A DNA stretch of 64,000 nucleotides from Sulfuricurvum sp. (GCA_030692765.1 JAUYUB010000008.1:1-64000), one strand, 5' to 3'. Positions 35,963-45,066 are shown, counted from the first letter of the stretch. The notes: generated from the sequence alone by a model not told the origin. A program made the numbers and translations.

Positions 35963-36340
35963 ATGAGCGAACAAGCAAGAATACTCTCAGAGATAAACAC
36001 AATAATAATGAACATTTTAAAGACCGGATCTGCATCTGTGGAAGAAGCGGATAAGATTGAGGAGCTTGAGGTATTGTTACATCAGCAAAAGTGTTTTAAA
36101 GAGCTTGAGAACAGCGAGCATGCTAATCAAGGAGAAGAGATAGCAACGCTATTTTTCAAGGATCAGTATACGGAAGCTATCAATAAAATGTGCGAGTGTG
36201 ACATTACCCCTGATGATTTCTTTGCATTTGCGGACTATTATTATGATGATGAGCATGATGATGAAGAATTGGCGGAGATGTTTACGGGTGTATTTGCTAA
36301 AGGGGTAAGTGAGGCATATGCAGCGAAATGCAAAGCCTAG
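35963..36340 (+). CDS. Small acidic protein of unknown function
   Basis: The 125-residue product is strongly acidic, with a helical N-terminal half and 'ADYYYDDEHDDEELAEMF' near the C-terminus. No family is recognised. AAGGAGATCAT precedes the ATG. It lies between a receiver-like gene and a hemerythrin gene. Confidence 0.6.
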   Translation: MSEQARILSEINTIIMNILKTGSASVEEADKIEELEVLLHQQKCFKELENSEHANQGEEIATLFFKDQYTEAINKMCECDITPDDFFAFADYYYDDEHDDEELAEMFTGVFAKGVSEAYAAKCKA

Positions 36341-36349
36341 TAAAAGGCT

Positions 36350-36754
36350 TTAGTGTGGATTTTTTTCAGTAGCATACTTGGCCATTGCGGCATCCATGGT
36401 TTCAACATGGTGAATTCTCCATGGGGTAAGATTACCTTTACTGTAGGCATATATGGCTTTTGGCTCTCTCGTTCTTTCAAAATAGTTTACCAATGATCCG
36501 AGCTCTTGCAGGTGTCTGTCGTGCTCACTCTTGTGTGCTTGATAATCTGGATACTGTGCTTCAAGCATAATAGTTTCTTCGTTTGCGAAGTGTATGGTTG
36601 TATGTTCAAGCAGCTCACTAATCAACTTTGCGATTGTGTCTACGTCACTGTTGGCAATAGCCGTATCAAGTTTATCGATAATTATCATCTCTTCTAGATG
36701 GGTATCGTTCATGCTTGGTATTGCTACCATCGGCAGTTGCTCTTGTGTGGTCAT
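36350..36754 (-). CDS. Hemerythrin-like di-iron protein (2)
   Basis: The 134-residue protein has the full hemerythrin pattern: 'MNDTHLEEM' (first His), 'HTTIHFANEETIM' (His and Glu), 'QAHKSEHDRHL' (two His) and 'WRIHHVETMD' (His and Asp). It probably binds oxygen at a di-iron site. The gene starts 10 nt after the stop of the hybrid AAA gene on the same strand, so the two may be cotranscribed with the ClpS-like gene. Confidence 0.88.
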   Translation of the reverse strand: MTTQEQLPMVAIPSMNDTHLEEMIIIDKLDTAIANSDVDTIAKLISELLEHTTIHFANEETIMLEAQYPDYQAHKSEHDRHLQELGSLVNYFERTREPKAIYAYSKGNLTPWRIHHVETMDAAMAKYATEKNPH

Positions 36755-36763
36755 ATTTTCCCT

Positions 36764-39367
36764 TTATTTATCTAAGATTTGATCTAATTCATCAGCATAT
36801 ATAATCTCTTTGTCAAAAAGTAATTTTGAGAGTTTTTCGATGGTGCTCCAATGTTTATTCACCAAGTCTACCGTGTTGTTTTGACCTTCTGTCATCCATT
36901 TTTCAAGGGCTGAATCGATTTTTTCATGATAATGCTCTGTCTCTTTGTTGGCTTTTGCATCCGTCACACCGTTGATGTTGATGTATCCGACTTCTTTGTC
37001 CATACCGTAATGTGCTATTGCCGTGTAGGCATCACGTGTGGCTTGCTGCAGGTCATTGGACGCACCTGTATCCAAACCGTCTATATCGCCGAAGAGTTTT
37101 ATTTGTGCTGTTCTTCCTGCTAAAGAGACACATATCTTATCTTTAAAATCTTTGACGGTCATATTGTCTTGTATATCATTATAATTTTCGGAAATGAAAT
37201 GTTCGTTATTGTCTTTTGGCGTTAAACTGACATGTTCTATATGTACATGAGGCATTAAGACTTTAGAGATAACTGCGCGTCCGGCCTGATAGATCGCAGT
37301 TTCCTGGAACATCTCTTCAGGAGACAGATAGGAGTGTCGCTCACCGTATTTGATATTATTGAGCTGATCGATCAATATCTCTTGGGTAATAGCGCTTAGA
37401 CCATGACGCAAACAATAATAGGAAGCTTCTTTGCCCAGTAGTTCAAGTTGTGCACCTGTAAATCCTGCTGTGTACATCAGCAGTTTGTTCATATCAAATT
37501 CACCGCTTGTGGGTTTCTTTTCTATGATGCTGTCCAAGAAGTATTTTCGTGCGTCTTTATCAAGATTGTTAATCTCGATATGAATCTCGACCCTTCCAGG
37601 TCTGATGATCGCACTGTCAATATTTTCTTTATAGTTGGTTGCAGCAATGACGAAGATATCTTCACCTTTTCTCGCTGAAAATCCATCCATTTCGGATAAA
37701 AGTTTGTTGATCGCAATTTCTTTTCCATTTGCATTACCGCGCTTCCCGATGGTATCTATCTCATCGATAAAGATAATTGCCGGTGCGTACTCTTTTGCTT
37801 TGGCAAAGATTTGCTTTGTCTTGTCAGGCTGTAGCAGTTCAAGTCCGGTTACGGAGATAAAAGGCAACTCTGCTTCTTTGGCAAAAGCTTTTGCAAGCAT
37901 TGTTTTCCCTGTACCCGGAGGTCCATATAAGAGCATACCTTTGGGTGGTTCAATGTCAAAGCTTTCCAAACGTTTTGGTTCTTTGAAAAAGTTAATAACC
38001 TCTCTGAGTCTTTGTTTGGCTTTATGATGACCTGCAATATCATCAAATGAGACTTTGGGTATATCAAAGACAATCCCGTCTTCGCTGAAGTCTTTGATTC
38101 TGATGACTTGCATGAATTTACAACTGACGACTTTGTAGGTTATGACCCCATTTTTATCAGTGATACTGTCTTTGATATCCAGGGTAGTGTTTTTTCTAAA
38201 AAGTTCTTTGACGAGGGTTTCGTCTTCAATGAGGGGATTGATTCGCTCGTTGATAAACTTCACACACTCTTTGGATAACGATACTTGTATTTGTTTAAAA
38301 TTACTAAGCAATTTGTCCGAGTTTTGGATGTATTCGGTAATGCGGTTAAAGAAAATGGTGCTTACTTTTTCTTTGAGACGCCTTGCGTCCAGCTCTGGAG
38401 CAAAGTTAAGCATTTGCAGTTTTAAAAAGTTATCGAAATTATTGGCCATCATAAATTCAATTTTATACTGCGCATAAAAATCGTCTTTATACGTCAGGAA
38501 TACTTGCTTGGTTATTTTTTCAAAGGCTTTGTACTCAAGTTTGTTAAATAAGACAATGTTTGCTTTTGAAAATCGAGAGACGAGTTCGGGTACTATGGCT
38601 TCTTGTGTACCACCGCTTCTACTGTCTCTCTTTTTTTCACGTTTAATCGCCTCGAGGATCATCGATTCGGCTTGGATGTAGTCTTTTTTGACAAGGTCTT
38701 TGAATCGGTGGTCCAGATAGAGCTCTTTACCTAAGCTTGTGGTGATGATGAACAAGGTCTCGGTAAAGTCTACCCAGTAGGTCGCATTTTCATCGCTGTA
38801 GATGATGTCCGGGTCTTCATTACACGGTTCGTCTGTAATTTTGTCCCAACCACATGCATCACGCATTCTACCACCCTCAAAGATGGAAAGAAGGTTGTTT
38901 TGAATGACATTGTCACATTTTTCAAAGGCATCGAGAACGATGACCGCTTTTGGATGTCTATGAACAAAGCCTGTCATTTGACCGACGCCAAATCCCTTCC
39001 AGCCGGTAGGATATCCATACAGCTCTCCACCATTTTGTTGGTGATATTGAGTCATATCAAATTTCATGATTTTGTATTTTGGCAAATGTTTGGACATGAG
39101 TTCAGCAAGAAAGGTCTTGCCCGTAGCAGGAGAGCCTAGAAAGAGATAGGTGGCCTTTGGCCCTTTTTCGTCTTTGATGGTATTTTTCATACTGTTGGCT
39201 ACAGTAGTAATCGCTTGATCTTGCCCAAACAGCTCTTTGGCGAGCTCTTCTTTGAATTTTCGTGCAAATTGTATGCTGTTTTGAGCCTCAATAAGTGAAG
39301 CATCAGCTTCTTGGTTCTTTTCGTGTTTTAATATCTGTGCTTTGACTAATTCTTCAGTACTTGTCAT
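36764..39367 (-). CDS. Hybrid AAA+ protein: ClpB-like AAA module fused to FtsH-like AAA and inactive M41 domain
   Basis: The 867-residue protein has two ATPase modules. The first (about residues 45-300) is Clp/HslU-like, with Walker A 'GSPATGKT' (78-85) and Walker B 'VIVLDAFE' (142-149). The second (about 445-640) is FtsH-like: 'FDDIAGHHKAK', 'YGPPGTGKT' near 481-489, 'IIFIDEID', and the arginine-finger region 'IIRPGRVEI'. The C-terminal part follows the M41 peptidase fold, but the zinc motif HEAGH reads 'YQAGR' (693-697), so both zinc histidines and the catalytic Glu are lost. The distal Asp region 'TGASNDLQQAT' remains. There is no membrane segment, unlike FtsH. I infer a soluble unfoldase with a dead protease ring. 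The ClpS-like gene lies 2 nt upstream. Confidence 0.88.
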   Translation of the reverse strand: MTSTEELVKAQILKHEKNQEADASLIEAQNSIQFARKFKEELAKELFGQDQAITTVANSMKNTIKDEKGPKATYLFLGSPATGKTFLAELMSKHLPKYKIMKFDMTQYHQQNGGELYGYPTGWKGFGVGQMTGFVHRHPKAVIVLDAFEKCDNVIQNNLLSIFEGGRMRDACGWDKITDEPCNEDPDIIYSDENATYWVDFTETLFIITTSLGKELYLDHRFKDLVKKDYIQAESMILEAIKREKKRDSRSGGTQEAIVPELVSRFSKANIVLFNKLEYKAFEKITKQVFLTYKDDFYAQYKIEFMMANNFDNFLKLQMLNFAPELDARRLKEKVSTIFFNRITEYIQNSDKLLSNFKQIQVSLSKECVKFINERINPLIEDETLVKELFRKNTTLDIKDSITDKNGVITYKVVSCKFMQVIRIKDFSEDGIVFDIPKVSFDDIAGHHKAKQRLREVINFFKEPKRLESFDIEPPKGMLLYGPPGTGKTMLAKAFAKEAELPFISVTGLELLQPDKTKQIFAKAKEYAPAIIFIDEIDTIGKRGNANGKEIAINKLLSEMDGFSARKGEDIFVIAATNYKENIDSAIIRPGRVEIHIEINNLDKDARKYFLDSIIEKKPTSGEFDMNKLLMYTAGFTGAQLELLGKEASYYCLRHGLSAITQEILIDQLNNIKYGERHSYLSPEEMFQETAIYQAGRAVISKVLMPHVHIEHVSLTPKDNNEHFISENYNDIQDNMTVKDFKDKICVSLAGRTAQIKLFGDIDGLDTGASNDLQQATRDAYTAIAHYGMDKEVGYININGVTDAKANKETEHYHEKIDSALEKWMTEGQNNTVDLVNKHWSTIEKLSKLLFDKEIIYADELDQILDK

Positions 39368-39369
39368 AA

Positions 39370-39672
39370 TTAAACTTCCTCAATCAAAAACCACAGAGAA
39401 AGGCCTTCTTTTTTAGCTTGATCTTCGACTATCTGTGCTTTGCTCTCTGCTATTTCAAACATGTACGCACCGCAAATTCCTTCGCCATCTGTAAGTATGT
39501 CATTTGTAATAGCTTCTGCTGTTTCTCGGCTTTTATGAAAGACTTCCATGAGGATTCTAATGCTGAATTCCCAAGAAATATACTTATCATAATGCATAGA
39601 GACGAGATACAGTTTTGGTTTACCTAATTGTGGGAAAAAAGTAGTTCTATGGGTTCTGACTGTGACTGCCAT
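39370..39672 (-). CDS. ClpS-like adaptor with degenerate N-degron pocket
   Basis: The 100-residue protein aligns with ClpS along 'KLYLVSMHYDKYISWEF', 'IRILMEVFHKSRETA', 'GICGAYMFEIAESKA' and the C-terminal 'LIEE'. ClpS delivers N-end-rule substrates to ClpA. Here the pocket residues are changed: 'NDDYTPMEF' reads 'YDKYISWEF' and the conserved His before 'G.A.CG' is gone ('LTDGEGICG'), so substrate choice must differ. Its stop lies 2 nt before the start of the hybrid AAA gene, which makes it a likely dedicated adaptor for that protein. Confidence 0.78.
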   Translation of the reverse strand: MAVTVRTHRTTFFPQLGKPKLYLVSMHYDKYISWEFSIRILMEVFHKSRETAEAITNDILTDGEGICGAYMFEIAESKAQIVEDQAKKEGLSLWFLIEEV

Positions 39673-39769
39673 GATCGGTCCTGCATAATTTTATATCTTT
39701 ATAATTTTTAGATTATATTCAAAAAATTGTATAGGCTAGATAATAATATTTTCTTAGTACATTTAATAT

Positions 39770-41269
39770 ATGTTAAATTACTCTGCTAACGCTATTTGCG
39801 ATTTAGAACAACGTGTGTATCATCCTGCTATGACTCTAAAAAACCTATCATTTCAAACTCCGTATCTTACGCTGGATAGCGAATTTTACGATTTAACCCA
39901 GCCCACGCCACTGGATGAACCTTATCTGATAAGTTTTAGTCCTGATGCTGCCAAACTAATCGACCTTGACAGTAATAGCGGTGATGATCCTGATTTTGTT
40001 TCATTGCTTAATGGTACTCTCATAGCCGATGGCTCATCTACATACGCCATGTGCTATGCCGGACATCAGTTTGGTAATTATAATCATTGGCTCGGAGATG
40101 GAAGAACCCTCAATCTGGGACGCGTTAATGGCTGGAACCTGCAGTTAAAAGGTAGCGGAGAAACACTCTACTCGCGTATGGCAGATGGACGGGCGGCTGT
40201 GCGTTCCTCTATCCGTGAGTATCTGATGAGTGAATCGATGCACCATTTGGGCATACCAACAACACGAGCATTAGGCATCATCGGATCAAAGACAAAGATT
40301 GTTCGTAATCGTATGGAGCAAGCGGCTATTGTTATGCGTATGTCAACCAGCTGGGTTCGTTTTGGTACTTTTGAATACTTCTATTATTCGGGTAAACATG
40401 ATAAGCTTGAGATGCTTGCCCAATACGTCATTGGCGAATCGTATCCTCATTTGGTAGAAGATGAGGATCGCTTTTACAAAATGTTTTGCGAAGTAGTGGA
40501 GCGTACTGCACGATTGATCGCGCAATGGCAAGCAATCGGATTTAATCATGGCGTGATGAATACCGATAACATGTCCATTGAAGGGCTTACTATTGATTAT
40601 GGACCTTTTGCGATGCTGGATGATTTTAGATACGGATATGTGTGCAACCATACGGATCGGGCAGGGCGATATGCTTATTCAGAACAGCCCAATATTTCCT
40701 ACTGGAATCTTACAATGCTCTCCAAGGCACTCACCCCTCTCATTGATAAAGAACGGATGCAAAAAAAGCTTGATGACTTTGGAGCGTTTATTTATCCAGA
40801 TGCCTATGTTGATGCGATACGTAAGAAATTGGGTCTGTCAATAAAGCTGGACGATGACATTGATTTGGTAACGGATCTAGTAGTAGCACTGCACGATGTC
40901 TATGTGGATCATACTCTTTTCTTTCGAACGCTTAGCCGTTATGACGGTGACAGATCACCCATGTATGATATTGTCATGGAGCCTGTGATACTGGATGCAT
41001 GGCTTATTCGATACGATGATCGTCTATCTCATGAAACACGTACGCAAGGTGAACGCCAAGAAGCGATGCTTAAGACCAATCCAAAGTATGTTTTAAAAAA
41101 TTATATGATTCAAGAAGCGATAGAATTGGCTGAAGGCGGTGACAATTCGATGGTAGAAACATTGTTAAATATTGCGCGACATCCATACGATGAATGGCCA
41201 GAATTTGAGCGTTATGCAGGAGATACACCAGAAGAGTGTAAAAACTGCGGATTATCCTGCTCATCATAA
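39770..41269 (+). CDS. selO: SelO/YdiU-family protein adenylyltransferase
   Basis: The protein (499 residues from ATG 39770, or 479 from ATG 39830) is a pseudokinase of the SelO family, which transfers AMP from ATP to Ser/Thr/Tyr of target proteins. Family marks are 'CYAGHQFGNY', 'LGDGRTLNLG', 'QLKGSGETLYSR', 'DGRAAVRSSIREYL', 'MNTDNMSI' and 'IDYGPFAMLDDF'. The C-terminus ends 'CGLSCSS', the cysteine replacing selenocysteine of animal SelO. Neither start has a clear ribosome-binding site; the family's usual N-terminus favours 39830. Confidence 0.92.
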   Translation: MLNYSANAICDLEQRVYHPAMTLKNLSFQTPYLTLDSEFYDLTQPTPLDEPYLISFSPDAAKLIDLDSNSGDDPDFVSLLNGTLIADGSSTYAMCYAGHQFGNYNHWLGDGRTLNLGRVNGWNLQLKGSGETLYSRMADGRAAVRSSIREYLMSESMHHLGIPTTRALGIIGSKTKIVRNRMEQAAIVMRMSTSWVRFGTFEYFYYSGKHDKLEMLAQYVIGESYPHLVEDEDRFYKMFCEVVERTARLIAQWQAIGFNHGVMNTDNMSIEGLTIDYGPFAMLDDFRYGYVCNHTDRAGRYAYSEQPNISYWNLTMLSKALTPLIDKERMQKKLDDFGAFIYPDAYVDAIRKKLGLSIKLDDDIDLVTDLVVALHDVYVDHTLFFRTLSRYDGDRSPMYDIVMEPVILDAWLIRYDDRLSHETRTQGERQEAMLKTNPKYVLKNYMIQEAIELAEGGDNSMVETLLNIARHPYDEWPEFERYAGDTPEECKNCGLSCSS

Positions 41270-41287
41270 AAATAGGGGAGGGCCGGG

Positions 41288-41740
41288 ATGCTATTAACAG
41301 AAGATGTCAGTGATGTAGAGCTAAAGCAGCGATGGAGACTTTATTGGATTCATTGTATTTTCGAGTTCTCAAATGCAAAATTACAAAGAATGGCATGGAT
41401 CCAAGGCGATAAAGCCAATTGGCCAAATGAGGAAGGTTGGCCTTCTTCATATGAGGAGTGTATGTCTGCTTATTTTGATACTTTGGCACTGGATGATGCG
41501 TACCAAAAAGCGATAGAAGCCGGTAACGTTTCACAAGACGAAGCTAGCATGGCGCATGATTTTCATCTATTGGCTGTATTGTATGATGAACCCAGTGAAA
41601 ATCCTGAGATGATTTTAGAAGACCCAGAGTGGATGGAAATTGTTGAATCAGCGAAAGTTTTTTGGAACTATTTGAAAGCAACCGTGACATCACAAAGAGA
41701 AATACATTTGATGGAGAAGTTGGAGAAAGAGTACTGTTAA
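41288..41740 (+). CDS. Protein of unknown function downstream of selO
   Basis: The 150-residue product is helical and rich in Trp, Glu and Asp ('RWRLYWIHCIFEF', 'WPNEEGWPSSYEECM', 'DPEWMEIVESAKVFW'). I recognise no family. A strong GGGGAGG motif precedes the ATG and selO ends only 18 nt upstream, so they are cotranscribed; it may be a SelO target or partner. Confidence 0.65.
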   Translation: MLLTEDVSDVELKQRWRLYWIHCIFEFSNAKLQRMAWIQGDKANWPNEEGWPSSYEECMSAYFDTLALDDAYQKAIEAGNVSQDEASMAHDFHLLAVLYDEPSENPEMILEDPEWMEIVESAKVFWNYLKATVTSQREIHLMEKLEKEYC

Positions 41741-41745
41741 TCTCC

Positions 41746-41767
41746 CTATAGCTCTATGGAGCTATAG
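41746..41767. terminator. Bidirectional hairpin terminator
   Basis: CTATAGCTC and GAGCTATAG make a perfect 9-bp stem with a TATG loop, placed between the convergent selO unit and the MFS transporter gene. No long T-tract is present on either side. Confidence 0.6.
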
Positions 41768-41780
41768 AATGGAAGTTAAG

Positions 41781-43028
41781 CTAGGCGAGTGCCTGGCTTG
41801 TTTTGATTTTTTTGATGTTTGCAAGCATCAACACAGAAGTAATAAGGGCAACAAAGAAAAGAGCCACAAAGACATAAAGTGTACTGGTGTAACTGCCCGT
41901 AGTATCTTTGACATAGGCAATGATAATAGGTCCTGCAAGACCTGCTAGGGCCCAGGCGGTTAGAATATAGCCATGAATAGCACCTAGCTCTTTTGTTCCA
42001 AAAATATCACCGATGTATGCCGGGATAGAAGCAAACGCTCCGCCGTAACACGTCATGATGTAATAAAGCAGTATTTGGAAAAGCAGTATGCTTGTCACGG
42101 TTGTGAGTAAATAAAAAGCGATAATCTGTGTCACAAAGAAAAGGATAAAGACAACAGGTCTGCTGAGATAATCAGAGATGCTGGCCCAAGCAATCCTACC
42201 CGCACCATTGAAAATACCCATGAGTCCAACTGCTGAGGCTGCGGCTAGGGCAGAAATGCCGATAACTTCTTGTAACAGCGGAGAAGCCACGGAGATAATA
42301 GCGATGCCGCAGGTCACATTGATAAAAAGCATGATCCATAAACCATAGAAACGTGATGTTTTAACGGCTTCATTACGGGTAATGTTGACGAGATCTTCTT
42401 TAAGTGTCTTTTTGCCTGTTGCGATAGCCTGACTGAAACGTTCGGGCATGTATCCCACTGGCGGATTAGCAAGATATTGCGCCGCACTAAACATAACAAC
42501 AAAGTAAATACTACCCAAGATGTAAAACGTGGATGATATACCTTCTGCATCGATTAATAGTTTGATAGCAGGGCCAGAGATAGCGGAAGCAAAGCCAAAG
42601 CCCATAATGGCAAGTCCTGTTGCCATACCGCGTCTATCCGGAAACCATTTGACCAGCATAGAGACAGGAGAAATATACCCGATACCAAGACCTGTACCGC
42701 CTAAAACACCATAGGTAAGATACAGTAGAATCTTAGACTCTAACGCAATCGCCAGCCCAGAACCTACAGTCCCTAGGCCAAATAAAACAGCCGCAAGGGT
42801 AGCCGCGACTCTAGGCCCTTTTGCCTCAACAAATTTCCCCATAAGAGCCGCGGAGAGACCGAGAAAGAAAATAGCAACAGAAAAGGTAATCGTTACATCT
42901 GTGAGCGTCCAGTTCATACTCGATTGAATCGGAGTGGTGTATACACTCCATGCATAGACAGAGCCTATACACATATGAATGGCCATTGCACCTATCACCA
43001 TTAGCCAGCGGTTTTTAACGTTTGTCAT
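41781..43028 (-). CDS. MFS transporter, oxalate/formate antiporter (OFA) family
   Basis: The 415-residue membrane protein has 12 predicted helices. The OFA family start 'GSVYAWSVYTTPI' after the first helix, 'YGVLGGTGLGIGYISPVSMLVKWFPDRRGMATG' (residues about 108-140, an MFS signature) and the tail 'LANIKK' are present. OFA members exchange small carboxylates such as oxalate, formate, lactate or pyruvate. The substrate is not predictable here. A weak AAGGGATAAAAAG site precedes the ATG. Confidence 0.88.
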   Translation of the reverse strand: MTNVKNRWLMVIGAMAIHMCIGSVYAWSVYTTPIQSSMNWTLTDVTITFSVAIFFLGLSAALMGKFVEAKGPRVAATLAAVLFGLGTVGSGLAIALESKILLYLTYGVLGGTGLGIGYISPVSMLVKWFPDRRGMATGLAIMGFGFASAISGPAIKLLIDAEGISSTFYILGSIYFVVMFSAAQYLANPPVGYMPERFSQAIATGKKTLKEDLVNITRNEAVKTSRFYGLWIMLFINVTCGIAIISVASPLLQEVIGISALAAASAVGLMGIFNGAGRIAWASISDYLSRPVVFILFFVTQIIAFYLLTTVTSILLFQILLYYIMTCYGGAFASIPAYIGDIFGTKELGAIHGYILTAWALAGLAGPIIIAYVKDTTGSYTSTLYVFVALFFVALITSVLMLANIKKIKTSQALA

Positions 43029-43067
43029 CTTTTTATCCCTTTACTATAAGATTAATGGTCGGATTTT

Positions 43068-43412
43068 TTATTGTTCTTCTATTTTTATAGACGATGAAAC
43101 GATATATAATGGAGCATTATGAACATGCAGCATAGCACTGCCATTTCCTAATGCAAAACCGTATAAATCGTTTTCTTTGATGATACTAATACCAAAGGAC
43201 ATATCGAGATAGCCCAGTACATCGTTTAGTAATATTCTTGAGCTTTTGATGTCTTTAAACTCTATTCTGACCGTATGAAGATCCTCTTCACCATCATCAT
43301 CTAGAACGACTATGGTAACGGTTCTCGTATCATCGGAAAGTTGTTCAATTGTTCGGATCTGGGCATATTTAAACTTGTTATGCTTCTCTAATAGGGCATT
43401 TATTGCTTCCAT
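43068..43412 (-). CDS. Small protein of unknown function
   Basis: The 114-residue product looks alpha/beta: 'MEAINALLEKHNKFKYAQIRTI', 'RTVTIVVLDDDGEEDLHTVRIEF', 'GNGSAMLHVHNAPLYIVSSSI'. No family recognised. AAAGGAAAATC precedes the ATG. It is upstream of the OFA transporter on the same strand with a 39-bp gap and may be cotranscribed. Confidence 0.6.
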   Translation of the reverse strand: MEAINALLEKHNKFKYAQIRTIEQLSDDTRTVTIVVLDDDGEEDLHTVRIEFKDIKSSRILLNDVLGYLDMSFGISIIKENDLYGFALGNGSAMLHVHNAPLYIVSSSIKIEEQ

Positions 43413-43575
43413 GATTTTCCTTTGAAAAATTATCCTGACATATTAGCGAAAAAACTTGACCTATACCCTTCGTGTATAGCTTAATACCGCAACCAAATTT
43501 AGCGCTTATTATAAATAGCGGTGACTTCAAGGCGCATAGAAGAGGCTTTAATCAAATATCCCCTATAATACGGCA

Positions 43576-43901
43576 GGTACACAGGTGATAGCTTGGGCGT
43601 TTACGCTCAAGAGGAAAGTCCGGGCTGCTGTAGGACACGGTTCCATCTAACGGATGGCCATGGTAACATGAGGGACAGTGCAACAGAGAGTAGACCGCCT
43701 TCTATTTGTAGGAGGTGAGGGTGAAACGGCGGGGTAAGAGCCCACCAGTCTCATAGGCAACTATGAGAGCTATGTAAACCCAACCGCGCAGCAAGAAACA
43801 GATGGTTAGCGTCCTACATCGCTATTGTTTCGCTAGAGGCCTTGAGTGATCAAGGCAGTAGATTAATTATCACTAATCCAGAACCCGGCTTATTGTGTGC
43901 C
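43576..43901 (+). ncRNA. rnpB: RNase P RNA, bacterial class A
   Basis: The catalytic RNA of RNase P, which matures tRNA 5' ends. The universally conserved blocks are all present in order: GAGGAAAGTCCGGGC at 43611-43625, ACAGTGCAACAGAGAG around 43676, GGTGAAACGGCGGGGTAAGAGCCCACC near 43720-43745 (J15/16, which binds the tRNA CCA end), and ACCCGGCTTAT at the 3' end. GGTACACA (43576-43583) pairs with TGTGTGCC (43894-43901) to form helix P1, which fixes the ends. Its 3' end is imperfectly repeated at 48953-48973. Confidence 0.95.
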
Positions 43902-43906
43902 TAACT
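43886..43906 (+). repeat. rnpB 3'-end repeat, left copy (possible attachment site)
   Basis: CGGCTTATTGTGTGCCTAACT covers the end of rnpB and recurs as CGGCTTATAATATGCCTAACT at 48953-48973, 17 of 21 bases the same and in the same orientation. The segment between holds only restriction/defence-type genes. This is the pattern left by a mobile island integrated at the 3' end of an RNA gene. Confidence 0.55.
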
Positions 43907-43952
43907 CGTTCAAACCGCCTATTTTAGGGCTTTCAGAGGGCTTCTTTTTGAG

Positions 43953-43974
43953 AGTGTGCCAAAAGTGTGCCAAA
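43953..43974 (+). repeat. 11-bp tandem repeat inside the left island border
   Basis: AGTGTGCCAAA occurs twice back to back. The 12-mer AAAAGTGTGCCA, spanning the junction, recurs at 48867-48878 near the right border. These could be arm-type sites of a lost integrase. Confidence 0.5.
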
Positions 43975-44018
43975 GAGATCGAAGTTTTTTCCTAGATCGA
44001 TTGTCTTAGCATCAATCC

Positions 44019-45065
44019 TCAACTCAATTCAGTCTGTTCCAATTTTCCGATTATATCTTCACCTTTTAAGACGTCCTCAATCTCCTTACGCAGTTCCTCT
44101 TGATTGGGTAAATAGAGTTGATATTTTTGAACGAAGAGTTGGCTATTCATTCCGTATGTTGCATATTCGACCAGCAGTTCATCTTTGTCTTTGCTCAGGA
44201 TGATACCAATAGGAGGATTGTCACCCTCAATATTTTGTTCATTCGCAAAGTATCCCAAATACATATTCATCTGTCCGATATCATGGTGCTTGACTTCATT
44301 TATTTTTAGGTCGATCAAGACAAAGCATCTCAAAATCCTATGATAGAACACCAAATCTACTTTGTAGTGGGTATTGTTGAGGGTAACACGGTATTGCCGT
44401 CCGACAAACGTAAATCCTTTGCCGAGTTCCAGTAAAAAGCTTTGTAAATTATCGCACAACAAGCTTTCGAGTTGAGTTTCAGCGATATGATAAGGCTCAG
44501 GGATTTTCAAGAACTCAAAAATATAAGGGTCTTTCAAGATATCGGTAGGTTTCTCGATGATTTGACCATTTTTGGAGAGATCAAGAATCTCTTGTTTGTT
44601 TTTTCCCATACTCAAACGCAAAAACAACGCACTCTCTTTTTGTCGTTGCAGTTCTCGAACCGACCAATTTTCACTCACGGTTTGTTTCTCGTAAAACTCC
44701 CGTTCAAGCTCATTTTCAATCTTCAAAAGCTCCACGATATGTGACCAGCTTAATTGGTGCGACAGTGTCGCACATATTGGATACACGAGATAAAATTGGC
44801 GAAATCGGATAAGATTGCTACGACTAAAGCCTCTGCCGTGCTGTAATGTCAAGTCACGGCTGAGTTGTTCTAAAAGTCTCTTGCCGTAATCTGCTTTTTG
44901 CATTCCACCTTGCTCGAATTCGACGATGTATTGTCCGATTTCCCAATAGGTTTGAACCAATTCAACATTAACGGCATTGATCGCACGGACTCGTCCTAGT
45001 TCATAAGCTGAACTGATACTTCCTAATAACTGTTCATACTCTTGTGTGGTAGTAATATTGCTCAT
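44019..45065 (-). CDS. YhcG-type (DUF1016) PD-(D/E)XK nuclease
   Basis: The 348-residue protein has the DUF1016 N-terminal helical domain ('RAINAVNVELVQTYWEIGQ', 'YGKRLLEQLSRDL', 'GRGFSRSNLIRFRQFY') and a C-terminal PD-(D/E)XK nuclease domain with 'KVDLVFYHR', 'LIDLKI' and a following Gln. Such proteins are common in mobile and defence loci and are often encoded beside restriction enzymes. It begins 1 nt after the stop of the upstream unknown gene, in one minus-strand operon with the type IIG enzyme. Confidence 0.88.
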   Translation of the reverse strand: MSNITTTQEYEQLLGSISSAYELGRVRAINAVNVELVQTYWEIGQYIVEFEQGGMQKADYGKRLLEQLSRDLTLQHGRGFSRSNLIRFRQFYLVYPICATLSHQLSWSHIVELLKIENELEREFYEKQTVSENWSVRELQRQKESALFLRLSMGKNKQEILDLSKNGQIIEKPTDILKDPYIFEFLKIPEPYHIAETQLESLLCDNLQSFLLELGKGFTFVGRQYRVTLNNTHYKVDLVFYHRILRCFVLIDLKINEVKHHDIGQMNMYLGYFANEQNIEGDNPPIGIILSKDKDELLVEYATYGMNSQLFVQKYQLYLPNQEELRKEIEDVLKGEDIIGKLEQTELS

Positions 45066-45066
45066 T

